Source: Podospora pseudoanserina (Eukaryota; Ascomycota; Sordariomycetes; Sordariales; Podosporaceae). From it: a DNA stretch of 64,000 nucleotides. The notes beneath the pieces were generated by a model, which did not search any database, was not told the DNA's origin, and worked only from the letters and a program-made list of their open reading frames with translations. Within the stretch, counting starts at the first letter, position 1, and the number at the start of each line of letters is the position of its first letter. The position numbers and the translations under genes are program-made. This document shows positions 1 through 10,260 of this stretch, piece by piece. The stretch lies in assembly GCF_035222485.1 (NCBI RefSeq), contig NC_085920.1, positions 2,356,001 to 2,420,000 on the forward strand, read 5' to 3'.

Positions 1-308
1 TTTCTGCACCTAAGGTAGTGGGATGTTGTCAGAGCAATTCAGGGGTCAATTGCCTTGGCAGTTTGTGCCGAGCGGGAAGGCCCCGCTAAATTAACTCTCG
101 CGTCCACTGCGAATCGGCGGGGTCCCCACCGATCAACGGCGCGTCTTTTGCTTTGCGATTCAAGCTGGAGCGCGTCACTCTTCAAGGTCCCCACCGCAGA
201 CACCGAGCAGCAGTTCGCTACACCACATCTTCCCGAAACATTGGGACCCCAGCATGTAATATTGTTTGAGCGCAACATATTCTAGGACCGAGAGGACTAC
301 TGGGAAGG
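1..308. other. Upstream region of AME1, no gene seen
   Basis: This stretch precedes the AME1 start. A 76-codon plus-strand open frame lies here, but it has no recognisable protein content and does not join the AME1 frame. It is best read as promoter and 5' leader. Confidence 0.5.
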
Positions 309-2854
309 ATGGCGACAAGTATGTGCCCCATGCTAGGCTTAACCAGTGCTTGTACCATAGCTAACAAAACCAAGGACAGGAGCGCATTCGAGATCGGATG
401 CGCGGTGCTGGGTGAGTATCTCCCCTACGACATCTGCTCAGAGGACCCAATTAACGTCAACAATTATAGTCGTCATGAAGTAGGGGATGACCTAGACTTT
501 GGCTTTGTGATTCCCATCGCCACAGAACCAGAGCCAGAAGAGACAATCGAGGAAGAGCTCCCAGATGCTTCACCACTACCGCCACCTCCAACCACCAGCC
601 GACCAACTCCAAACACATCCGCCAAGCGAATACACCTCGACCGCGATGGCGTTGCGCAATCCTCCCCATCTATGGGCCCCAGCCCCTCTCGCCCTCCCCG
701 TCCTCCCCGGTCTGAATACAGCATACCCGACGGCACCAGTACCGAAAGATCAGCCTCACTGCCACCACGTTCCCCAGCGTCTGTTCGAGCTCAGGGCTCT
801 TCTCTTCGCCATATGACCCGCCCCCCAGCTTCGGATGAAGTTGAAGAGGCTGAAAATGAGGAGGACCACGACGTGACTATGCACGACTCGCAACCCGAGC
901 CAGAGGCCGTAGAGGAGGATGTCGACATGGAAGACGCCCCTCCAGCACCATACGCGCGATCCGTTCAAAGAACCGCACAAAAGCAACGAGGTCCGCTCTC
1001 CTCTGTCATTGCGGCGACAAAGCGGATTACTATCCACACTTCGCCCGAGGAGCCAACGCCAACAGTGGAGGAGGTAGTCATGGAAAGCCCGGCTGATGCA
1101 CCTGGCAGTGGGAAGCGGCAAAGGACCATCTTGCTCGATCAGAATAGCCCAGTCGTGGGGTCGAGCACGTTATTGCACAAGGTTTTGGAGGATCTAGATG
1201 AGACTACTCAGCAAAACCCTGGAGGTATCCCGGCAAGTTCTTCACCAGTAGAAAGGAGGGTTAGAACGAGGATACGAAAGAGCGCAGAGATGAGGAAGAT
1301 GTCGGAGAGTATGAGTATGAGAGGGAGTACAATGTCCGTGACGTCTCCTACGTCTTCGAGGGGCAAGAGGAGGAGTCCAAGGTTGAGGTCGAGCAGTGTT
1401 GTTGAAGGTGAGGAGAATGCAGCTGAGGATGTGGATGTCCCGGATGCCGTTGAGGAAGAGGAGCCAGAGGAAGAGGAGGAGGAGGAGGAGGAGGAGGGAG
1501 AAAGGGAGCCCGAGGCGGAGGAGTCAGCTGTGCTTGGGGCAGATGATGATGATGTCGCCGATGCGCCAGTACCAGAGCCGGAACTACCGGAGCCAAAACC
1601 AGAGGCCGTAGAGGAACCAGAGGAGAAAGAGGTTGAAGAGATTGGTATGCAAGAGGCTACTAAACGAATAGGGAGGAAGCGGCCTACTCGCCGAACCGCC
1701 CCTGCTCCTTCACCAGAGCTAGGCTCAGACCAACCACCAATGCCGGTGGCAGAATCACCAGCACTGAGAAAACGGCGAAGGAGGGAGGTGGTGGCCAGTC
1801 CAGCACAGCAACAGCAGCCTGTCAAGAAGGTACGGACAGGCAAACAACCACCTAAACCACAGCTTCCACAACACTCATCGCCAGCACAACCTTCACCAGC
1901 GCAGCCCTCATCAGCGCAACCCTTACCACGACAACCCCCCCCGCGACCACCAATAGGCCGATCACAGTCCAAAGTTCAAGAGAAGTCCAAGCCAAAACCA
2001 AAACAACAGGCCAAGAAGCCACCAGCAAAGAGGAAACCTAGAACCAACTCCGACGATGCGGAGGGAAAAGACTCTGGAGATAAAGTCTCCGGCTCCGTCC
2101 CCATCACAGTCCAACGGTTCAGCAAGCCCCACATCGACCCTGAAACCGAAGCTGACGACCTCGACGATGACGAAATTCAATTTTCTCACCGCGGTCCGGG
2201 CGTCCATATTCTCGACGTGCTGTCCAAACTCTGCGACGAAATGGCCGAGAATTACATGGGGAAACTCCGCGCAGCAGAGGAAGCGGCGGAGGATGCCGCC
2301 ACAAGAAGGGAGAAGAAGGTGATGCTGAGAGCCTTGGAAGCCTTTCATAGGGAGTTGATGACCAAGCTTTTGGATCACACTATTGCCCTCGATCAGCTTC
2401 ATGGCTTGCGCAAAAGGGTCAAGGCGGCGCAGAAGGAGAAGATTGCGATGAGGGATGAGATCATGCGGGTTAGGGCGGAGAGGGAGCAGGTCGCGTTGAG
2501 GATGGATGCGATCAGGATGAAGCATGAGGTGGAGAGCAGGGAGGCGTTGGTATGTTGTTTTGCTATTGATACAATCGCCATCGGTGACCAAGATTGCTAA
2601 TTTGTTGGCAGCGACACATCTCTCTCTCGTCGGCCATGCATGATATTGATCTTGCGGTGGAAAAGGCGCAAGCAGCACCAGAGCTGTCTGCCGCTGAGCA
2701 AAAGAAGGCCGATCTCGCCAATCTTGAACTACTGGTCAGCCGAGTAGCTGATCAAGCCAGCTCGAAGAGCGATGGTGGGGGCACGTTGAAGCAAATCAAA
2801 GAGTTCAATGCCTTTTTAGAAAGAGCGGCTGCGGCGATGGAGAAAAGGAGGTAG
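309..2854 (+). CDS. AME1: Inner kinetochore protein Ame1/CENP-U homologue
   Basis: Proposed exons are 309-318, 375-411, 470-2549 and 2612-2854, giving 789 residues. Introns 319-374, 412-469 and 2550-2611 carry GTATGT or GTGAGT donors and CTAAC/TTAAC-type branch sites. Splicing the two tiny 5' exons gives an N-terminus MATRQERIRDRMRGAGR. This contains the short basic RMRGAG motif that I associate with fungal Ame1, followed by a DDLDFGF segment; the unspliced frame does not contain it. Residues about 20-590 are disordered, with acidic runs (poly-Glu near 1470-1500), basic patches and Pro/Gln-rich stretches. Residues about 590-789 are a long coiled coil matching the Ame1/CENP-U domain. Ame1 pairs with Okp1 in the COMA complex and links centromeric chromatin to the Mtw1/Mis12 complex. 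The start was chosen because the first exon joins in frame to the motif. The family call rests on the C-terminal coiled coil plus the N-terminal motif. Confidence 0.72.
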
Positions 2855-3007
2855 CAATACTTCTCACCGCCATTACTGCCATGATATATACAACATGGCC
2901 CGTTGATTCGGCCAGTTTTTGACGCCAAAAATGAGCAACGATTTGAACGAGATCTCTTGTACAAACCCTCATATTCTTACATTTTCCCGTCCCTTTCCCA
3001 AGCTAAC

Positions 3008-4021
3008 CTACTTGTTGTTATCCTCCTTCTTCTCCGTCACCTTCCCCACAGCAACCATGCCCCTAAACCGATCCATAAACGTCTCCTCGCCCTTCTTCTT
3101 CCTCTCCTCCCTCTGTTTCGCCTGCTCCTGCCACAGGCCTTGAATACTCGCCGCCATCTCGGCATTAGCCCTATAATCCGCCCTCAATGCCGCCTCCTCG
3201 GCCGCCCTATCCTGCTCAGGCAACTTCTCCAACTTTTCCTTCCAACTCGCGATCAACTCGGCCGGTGGCGGTGGAATATTCACCTTCCCAGCCGCCTCCC
3301 CAGCAGCCTCCTGCTGCCGCTGCCTAACCTTTGCAGCCTCCTCCAGCACACTCCTAAACTCGGGCGCCTCCCTCCCTTCCTCCTTGGCCCTCTTGATCTC
3401 CTCCTCCTGCCTCAACATCTGATGATACAGCTCATCGGCCCTCATCTGAATCATCTCATCCTCCTCGGCGCTTCTCCCATAGGTGTTCAGGTACCCCAAC
3501 GCTTTCAAAAGACGGGATTGGTTGTTGTAGCAGCGCTCGAATTTCTTGACCTCGTCAGAGCACATTGTCAGCCGGGCTTTGACCCCCCCGGATTTCATGC
3601 ACGTGGCCCAGGTGAATTGCTCGTCGGCGCAGTTTTCGAGGGCGGCGCGGCCGATGGCGGCTTTGCGGTCTTTGTACGAGTCGAGGACGTCCATGAGTTT
3701 TTCATGGTCGGTTTTGGTTGCTGCTTCGATGGTGGATTGGGGGGTGTAGGTTTTCCAGAGGTGGGCGTAGCGGCCGTCGGGGAAGAGGGATTCGGGGGGG
3801 ACGGTGGATTGGGAGGCGGCGGTTTGGTCGTCTTGGGATTTTTGGTCGAGCTGGCGGTGTGGTGGAACAGCGGGGGTTGGGGGTGAGGATTCGGAGGAGG
3901 GGGTGTATTTGACGGGGGCTTCTTTTTGGAGGAATTCGCGGAGTTTGGGATCGAGGTGGGCGAGGGGGTCGGAGGAGGAGTTGTCTGGGCTCCCGCCGAA
4001 CCAGCCGTTGAACCAGCCCAT
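3008..4021 (-). CDS. Twin CX9C protein of the EMI1/DUF3128 family
   Basis: A single exon of 337 residues. The frame stays open for 54 codons upstream, but the start is placed at 4021 because the protein then begins MGWFNGWFGG and the upstream part is low-complexity leader. Cysteines C131/C141 and C154/C164 form two CX9C pairs within a short helical region, the pattern of the DUF3128 (PANTS-like) family that includes yeast Emi1. Such twin-CX9C folds are common in small proteins oxidised in the mitochondrial intermembrane space. The segment between residues 40 and 80 is Pro/Ser-rich, and the C-terminal half is a charged Glu/Lys/Gln-rich helix. Emi1 is linked in yeast to early meiotic induction, but its molecular role is unclear. 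The gene converges with AME1, leaving 153 bp between their stop codons. Confidence 0.65.
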   Translation of the reverse strand: MGWFNGWFGGSPDNSSSDPLAHLDPKLREFLQKEAPVKYTPSSESSPPTPAVPPHRQLDQKSQDDQTAASQSTVPPESLFPDGRYAHLWKTYTPQSTIEAATKTDHEKLMDVLDSYKDRKAAIGRAALENCADEQFTWATCMKSGGVKARLTMCSDEVKKFERCYNNQSRLLKALGYLNTYGRSAEEDEMIQMRADELYHQMLRQEEEIKRAKEEGREAPEFRSVLEEAAKVRQRQQEAAGEAAGKVNIPPPPAELIASWKEKLEKLPEQDRAAEEAALRADYRANAEMAASIQGLWQEQAKQREERKKKGEETFMDRFRGMVAVGKVTEKKEDNNK

Positions 4022-5657
4022 TTTAAAGGGTGTGTGTGGGCGGATTTGGGGGTGGGATTGGGGTTTGCGCAAAGTGGTGATGGTGAGGAGGGTTAATGCG
4101 ACCTGTGGTGGTGATGGTGGTGAGATAGCTTGGGGAAGCTTGAATTTAGGCGGGGTAAAGTGGCAGAAAGAGGTGCCCCACATTGATCTTTGCCAAGATC
4201 GACGCCGTTGGCAAGGGTGGGTTCACCTTGATCTTGACCACTTTGAGGTCAACGGTTGGAGATCCATTGGATTTGTATCTGGAAGCTCCATTGGAGAAGA
4301 ATCGAGATTTTTGTTTGTTTTTTGGTTCAAAGTTCTTATATACGCCTTGACATAATTCCAGACCTTCTCATTCTCAAAGCGACCTACCTCCTCGAGTATT
4401 CATTCCACTTCGTGGAGCTTGTGCAAGGCCCGGATCTCCAGACCACGACACGACCATCTGGTCACTGTCGATAGGCCCAATCTGATAGTTTTTGTCAGCC
4501 GTGTGTTTACATTTCAGTTCAAGCTGGTTTACTCGAAGGCCCAATTTTAATTTCCAATTAGGCAAGTCCGTAATCCTCCTTCTTCCAGCTATCTTTTTAT
4601 TAACAACAACGACCCACCATCTTCTGATCTCAGGCCAGCTCGTGGCGTATTTATCTAGATCACTAGACTAACACAACCTGGCGGAGATCAAGCCTGAGGG
4701 CCCTTCGAAGATATCAAATGGTCTAGATTGCATGGCAAGCTACATCGCAACGTCTCCCCAAGTCGACTTCATCCCCCAGCTCCTGCAGCGAATCATCCCA
4801 GAGGCACAAGAGTGGCCAATTGTTTAGAGTTTTGTTTCGACTTTGAATTCTCCCGGATTCCGCCTCGCTTGCCATTGCGTTAGTACATTGGTCTCAATGA
4901 CACGCTATTCGCTAACAGCTCCAGTGTGCTTAGTGGCAGGTGGTTTCATCGCTGCAGGGCTCTGTGTCAGAGACGCAGCTTGGACCCCTTTTTCACATCT
5001 CCGTGTTTCCCCCCACGAGCCGCAACCTCAAGACGGAACCACACCGGATGAATCCAGATGTGCACCACCTCTTGACACACACTGCAATTGCCTTGGCTGA
5101 GGCGGTTGCATTGGCATCAAGATGCACGCCCCCACTGTGTCGTTTGTGCCAATCACATCTCCAATTGACTGGAAGCGCTCTCGAAGCAACCCTGCCATGT
5201 CGCCTCATCAGGAGACTGTTCCCTTCCCAGCGGGTCCCCCTGCCTCGAAATGACACCCTCGTCGAGCCTCTCCACACTGCCGGCGAGAGTGGGAGAGGGG
5301 CGGGAGCATGGATGACGTTGAATGGTCTATGGTCAGACTCCTGATGTCGCAAATCCCCATGAGAATAGAACCGTGTGCCGCCATATATCCCTCCTCTATA
5401 CCCGGCTTCCCTCGTCTATCTCCTCTTTCCTTCCTCTTCTGCACTCCAAGTTTTGGGCTGTCTGATGGTATCATAGGGCGATTCTCGTTTCCCCCCTCTC
5501 TTTCTCTTCACCTTCCCTTCGTGACTGCAGGTCAGCTTAATTGTTTAGTTTCTTCTACCTTCATTTTTATACACGGCTGAGCCGTGCAAGTCTTTCTTTA
5601 CCTACCTTTCGACCCTATCGATTCGATTTTTGAGTTTCGAGTTTAAAGACAACAACC
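4022..5657. other. Intergenic region between two divergent genes
   Basis: About 1.6 kb lies between the starts of the EMI1-like gene (minus) and the GPI-protein gene (plus), so it should hold both promoters. Small open frames in both strands show no domain or conserved motif. The last 250 bp before 5658 are pyrimidine-rich, with many CTTCC/TCTTTC runs, which is usual just upstream of highly expressed fungal genes. No further gene is supported. Confidence 0.5.
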
Positions 5658-7204
5658 ATGTATTTCTCAACCAGAACTCTCGTCACCATCCTCCTGGCCG
5701 CTGTGGCCCGCGATGTTGCTGCTCAGGCAGCCGTTCAGACCCCAGACGCACCGGCGCCCAGCGCCATCCCTCCAGAGGTTCTTGCCAGTCAGGCAGCAAG
5801 TGCCAGTGCTGCTGCTTCGGCGGCGGCGGCGGCGAACGAGGCGGCAGCAGCAGGAGGATTGAGGCCACTACCGGGGCTACAGGGCGGTGAGGCAGAGGCG
5901 CCAGCAGAACTTAGACCTTTGCCCAATCTTGCTGGAGATGCCGCCGTTGTGACTCCTCCGCCCGTGGCGGTAACAGCTCCCGAAGCTGCGGAACCAGTAG
6001 CAACAGTGGCACCGACGTTGCCAGCAGAAGAACCGGCTGTTGAAGCCCCTCCTGCACTAATCCCACCTCCTGGCCTCGACGCGGAGGCTCCGGCCCCTGA
6101 GCTCGTGGTCCCTCCAGGTCTTGCTACACCGGTAAGTATCTTGATGAATATCTTACAGAAACAGTCACTAATTCGATATATCAGGTTGTGGAAACCCCTG
6201 TTGTCGAAAGTCCCGCTCCCGAAGCTGCGGCTCCAGCCCCTGAAGAGCCCCCTGCCGTCATCGGGTCCTTCACCCCTATCGTGGCCGAACCCACAGCCGA
6301 GGAGACTCCCGCTCTTGCTGAACCGACCGAGGCCGCTGTTGTCCCCCCTGTCGTAGAAGAACCTGCCGCTGCGCCCGTCATCGGCTCCTTCACTCGTATC
6401 GTCGCTGAACCGACGGTTGAAGCCCCGGTCGAAACCCCGGTCGAAACTCCGGTCGAAATCCCGGCCGAAACCCCCGCTGCTGAACCTGTCGCTTCCGAAG
6501 CCACTGGGCCCGCCGGTGTAGTCGAAACCCCCGCCCCGGTCCCAATCGGTTCATTCTCTCAAGTCATTGTTGGCACTGCCCCTACTTTGGCCGTTCCTCA
6601 ACCCGTTCCCACCGGCGCTGGCGGCTTCGTTTTCCTTAACAGCACAACTGCTGGTGCCGGAGTTGCCCAGCCCACGGGTGGTCTTCTGCCTCTTCCTGGA
6701 GTTGCTGCTCCTTCTGGCGGTCTCCTCCCTATTCCCGGAGTCGCCCAGCCTTCTGGTGTCGCCGCCCCATCTGGTGGTTTGGTAACCCCTCCTGGTCTTG
6801 GTGGTGCTGGTGGCGAGACTGGATCTGGCTCTAATGGTGGATCTGGATCTGGAAGTGATGGTAGCGGCAGCGGCCTCGTCAACCCAGATGGAAGCACCGG
6901 AACTGAGACTCTGGAGACGGATCCCAACGTTACTGCTGGCCCTGGATCTGGCGGTACTGGGGTAAATGAGGTTTTGACCACTCTTACTACCACCAACGCT
7001 GAGGGCGTACCTACCACTTTGGTAACTGCTGTGGCTCAAACCACAGGACCAAACGGTGCTCAAGTTACTGGAACTGGCAACCTCGCCAACAACGGATCTA
7101 CTCCCGCCCTGACGGCTGGTGGAGCCCGCTTGGGCGAGGGCATCAATATGAAGATGTCAGTTTTGGGAGGTGCTGTCGGTATGCTGGTTGTCCTGATGCT
7201 TTAA
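5658..7204 (+). CDS. Secreted Ala/Pro-rich protein, probable GPI-anchored cell-wall protein
   Basis: Exons 5658-6131 and 6185-7204 give 497 residues; intron 6132-6184 has donor GTAAGT and acceptor CAG in phase 0. The N-terminus is a classic signal peptide of about 22 residues with a TLVTILLAAVA core. The C-terminus has a small-residue region (GGARLGEG) followed by a hydrophobic tail ending VGMLVVLML, as expected for GPI attachment. The body is low complexity: an Ala run near 47-65, Pro-Glu-Ala repeats, three copies of an IGSF[ST] motif (residues 184-187, 224-227, 269-272), a tandem VETP block, then a Gly/Ser-rich stretch and a Thr-rich stretch suited to O-glycosylation. No enzymatic domain is visible. 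A structural or adhesive wall role is inferred from composition only. Confidence 0.6.
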
Positions 7205-7458
7205 GGGGTAACTTGAAAATAGTGGAAAAGTTCCACAGAGGAGAAGGTGGCGGTGTTTTCACTGGTAATAAAGGGGGGTGCTGTGGTTACACAAAGCAAT
7301 CTTTACGATGTTGTTCTATTTACTTTGGGGATCAATGCTTGAAAAGCGCGAATCAGATTGGGGTTTTACTTTTTACTTTTACATCACCTTTTTGTATATA
7401 TACGATTATGATACCTTTTACAGCAACCACATCGACGTACGACAGAGTAGATCAAAAG

Positions 7459-7485
7459 AAAAAAAAAAAAAAAAAAAAAAAAAAA
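7459..7485 (+). repeat. A27 homopolymer
   Basis: An uninterrupted run of 27 A lies 255 bp after the GPI-protein stop codon, preceded by a shorter A-rich word. I see no target-site duplication or retroelement coding sequence beside it, so it is listed only as a mononucleotide repeat. Confidence 0.9.
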
Positions 7486-7889
7486 CCTACAAATTGAGAC
7501 GAAAATGACACTAGGTTTGGAAAGAGGCCACCTGAAAGAATCTGGGGAAGGGACGAGAAAGGTGTGGGTTGATCTTGCATGGATGACCCCCATCGGCTGA
7601 ACTACCGGCCGTGGGTTCCGAAACGTGGGTGGTTTCGTCTGAAGTTCTGCCATGTGGTTGTGGAAAAGCCGCGCCTCAGTTGAGAGATAGCTACTCCAGA
7701 TATCAATTAAGAGCTTCCAGCTTCCGTCTCCCTTGGCTTATCACTCATTGTACATGTCTATCATCCGGTCTTGTAGTTCGTTGAGTACATGACCGCGAGG
7801 GAAATTCACTTGTGTGAGGTTCCTTACTGATAGGAATGACAAAAAAGTCGTCCGAGCAGAGAGAGCTCTCCTTTCAGTAACACCCCTTA

Positions 7890-8215
7890 CAGAATAATAT
7901 GTCCTTGCTAATCCCATTCATCGCCATCCTGCGCAGTTGACTGTGGTGGCTGTGATCACTCTCTTTATGTGAACCCCTGAGTACTACTACTAACTCATTA
8001 CACTCACTTACCTTGCTGTGCAGTATAGGAAAGCTTTGTGGTAACTTCAACAGCACCTATTGGGAAATAATTCCTCCTTGCTAATCTTGTGTATCACGAT
8101 CATGGTGGAATTACCACGCTGACAATGATCATGATCTTTCTGACGACCCCCAAGTAGCACCAACCCCGTTACACTCACCTGCCTTGCTACAAAATATCAA
8201 TGGACTAGTATCTCC
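7890..8215. repeat. Two diverged repeat units, about 178-bp spacing
   Basis: Both units start with an AATAAT...CCTTGCTAATC word (7892 and about 8070). Each continues through a GTTGACTGTGG- or GGTGGAATTACC-like segment to a shared TTACACTCAC(T/C)(T/G)(A/C)CCTTGCT word near 8010 and 8175. Divergence is high, so this looks like an old duplication. Confidence 0.45.
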
Positions 8216-8394
8216 AACATGATCGTGAATGGCATTTCACGCCTCTTCAAGCCAAACTCGCATCCATATTCACTGCATACAGTTTCCAAAAGTGGGACCA
8301 TGCCCCCTCTGCACGGGACCTTCTTTTCTTTCGTCTTTCAACTTACACCCACTCTTCATATCACCTTGCTCCCTCTAACTCCATGATGCCATAA

Positions 8395-9040
8395 TGGTAG
8401 AACAAGCAGATAACCTCACAATGTCGGAATCCAGCTTTCAGCGGGTATCACGAATCCGCGCCGATAACCGTATAAAACCAGAGACTCACATACAACCACC
8501 CAGCCCACCTCCTCAATTTATTCTATTACCCTTATTTTCATATCACTGCTCTTTTCTTTCTACCATTTCTCTTATCCTCAAATCATTACTCTTATTCCTT
8601 TATCTCCAAACCCCTCACTACTCGGTATCTTCCAGAATGATAACATGTTATCAAGCCACCAACCTCACGACACTCACCGCTACCTTTCAGCCATTATCAC
8701 CAATCTGTGCCATCCACCATATAATTAGAGATACTCACACATAATCCCTCTCCCCAATTCCTCACCTTGTGGCATTGTTTTCAATTTCCCCTTCCAACAA
8801 CCACCTCGCGTTTAGTGCTTATACACCAGCTGAAAGATATCACATTCCTCTCTCATTTCTTCCCAAATCAATTCCGTGTCACTGTTTTCTCCTCCAACAA
8901 CGTCGCCATGTGGTATCTTTCAGAGTGACAACCTTATAGCAAGCCACCAACCTCACCTATCCAGCACCATCTTTCAACTTCTTTCACCCATCCGCGACAT
9001 CCGCCATACAATCGTGGATCCCCACAAACCACTCTCCCCA
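8395..9040. repeat. Three degenerate pyrimidine-rich repeat units
   Basis: Units begin near 8405, 8634 and 8922. The last two share GGTATCTT(T/C)CAGA(A/G)TGA, then GCAAGCCACCAACCTCAC or TCAAGCCACCAACCTCAC, then an ATCTTTCA/CTACCTTTCA block, and end in a (C/T)CTCTCCCCA word before CCTCACC. Their offset is 288 bp. The first unit is more diverged but keeps AACCTCACA, CAGCTTTCAG and GAGACTCACATACA at matching places, at an offset of about 247 bp. Confidence 0.5.
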
Positions 9041-9710
9041 CCCCCTCACCTTGCACCATTACCATCATGTCCCCTTTCCACCCTCCTCACCAGTGATGAT
9101 TCCGGCTGAAAGAAGTGCCCTCTGTTATCTCTCAAACAACCGCCAAATCCACCTCCCTCCATCCCTTAACCAGCCCTACACCTCGCTACCCCCAACCCCC
9201 TGGACAGCTCCTTCCCGTCGTCTTACATCCGACCACCCATCCCCACAAGCACAGCCCCGTGCTCCTTCCTCCCTTTTATCCCCCCTGTAACAACAACTTC
9301 CTGCGTCCGTAGCATCTGTGCACCTTCCCTATCTCCCTGACCCCTTTATACAATCCCCCTTTCCTACCGTCCCTTATCTTGTTCACGCTGCCCTGGCATT
9401 GTGTGCGCCCCTCTTTTACCCCTGAATTTTGCACAAAGAGACAGGAGGCAGCAAAGAACACAGGCAGCAAAGAACACAGGCAGCAATCACAATTCACTTG
9501 ACCCCGCAGAAAAAAAACACAGAGATAGCATAATCAAAATATCGAGAGATGAAAAGTGGGAATTTATCGCTACCAAACCGTCTCGTCTCTGCATAAATAG
9601 GTTTACGCCAACATGTTCGTTGCCAAGTCGTCGAGTGTTTGATTTTCACTCCAATACCAACTTTACCAAATTCAAACATACTTCGCCGAAACCCCCACCA
9701 AGACAGCTTC

Positions 9711-9730
9711 TTTTTTTTTTTTTTTTTTTT
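9711..9730 (+). repeat. T20 homopolymer
   Basis: Twenty consecutive T follow a GACAGCTTC word and precede AAATAAAACG. No gene is visible on either side. Confidence 0.9.
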
Positions 9731-10260
9731 AAATAAAACGAGTATATTAGGGCTTTATAAAGGCTATACTATCTGTTATCATCCATCCCTCCAAGACCTC
9801 TCTGATCTAACGCAAGCTTATTGTTGCTAAATGGTAAGAAGACGAAAAAAAAAAAAAGAAGAAACCTCCCGAAAGCTAATAACCCGATTACCTAGGTTGG
9901 AAGATAAACTTTTCCCCAAGTAAAAGCCATCGTGTTCATGTATTTTCCCTCCTAACCGCCTTCCAACCATGCAAATATCAGTGATTCAGTCGAGGATGCT
10001 AGGAATCAAACGAGATCAAACGCCTTTGTTCGTGTGGGGGGTTCCCACGCCCTCCCCGTCGATGTGACAGCTGACGTGCCAGAAAGCGAGCACTCGCTTT
10101 TCTCCCTCGAAAAAGACTCCGCCCGCGCGATCATCTGGAAGAGGAAGAGGCCAGCTCCTTGAACTCAGAGCCGCCGGCTGAGCAAATCTTGGTAATGTAC
10201 AGAAGGAAGGTGTTGGCCCCGAACCCAAGTGATGAGGGCCAACGTTGCCCTTCCTCAACC

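Larger units (their letters stand above)
7205..10260. other. 3-kb non-coding region with degenerate repeats and homopolymers
   Basis: No open frame here has protein-like content. The region begins with the 3' end of the GPI-protein gene and a 27-nt A run, and ends before the stop of the zinc-finger gene. Between 7.9 and 9.4 kb it is markedly pyrimidine-rich on the plus strand, with CACC, CTCC and CCTC words, and holds diverged repeat units described separately. A second homopolymer (20 T) lies at 9711-9730. Confidence 0.5.

Noticed and set aside
7459-9730. A27 and T20 runs as the two ends of a retroposed element
   Set aside because: No coding remnant, promoter boxes or target-site duplications were seen. 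Homopolymers of this size occur singly in fungal intergenic DNA.
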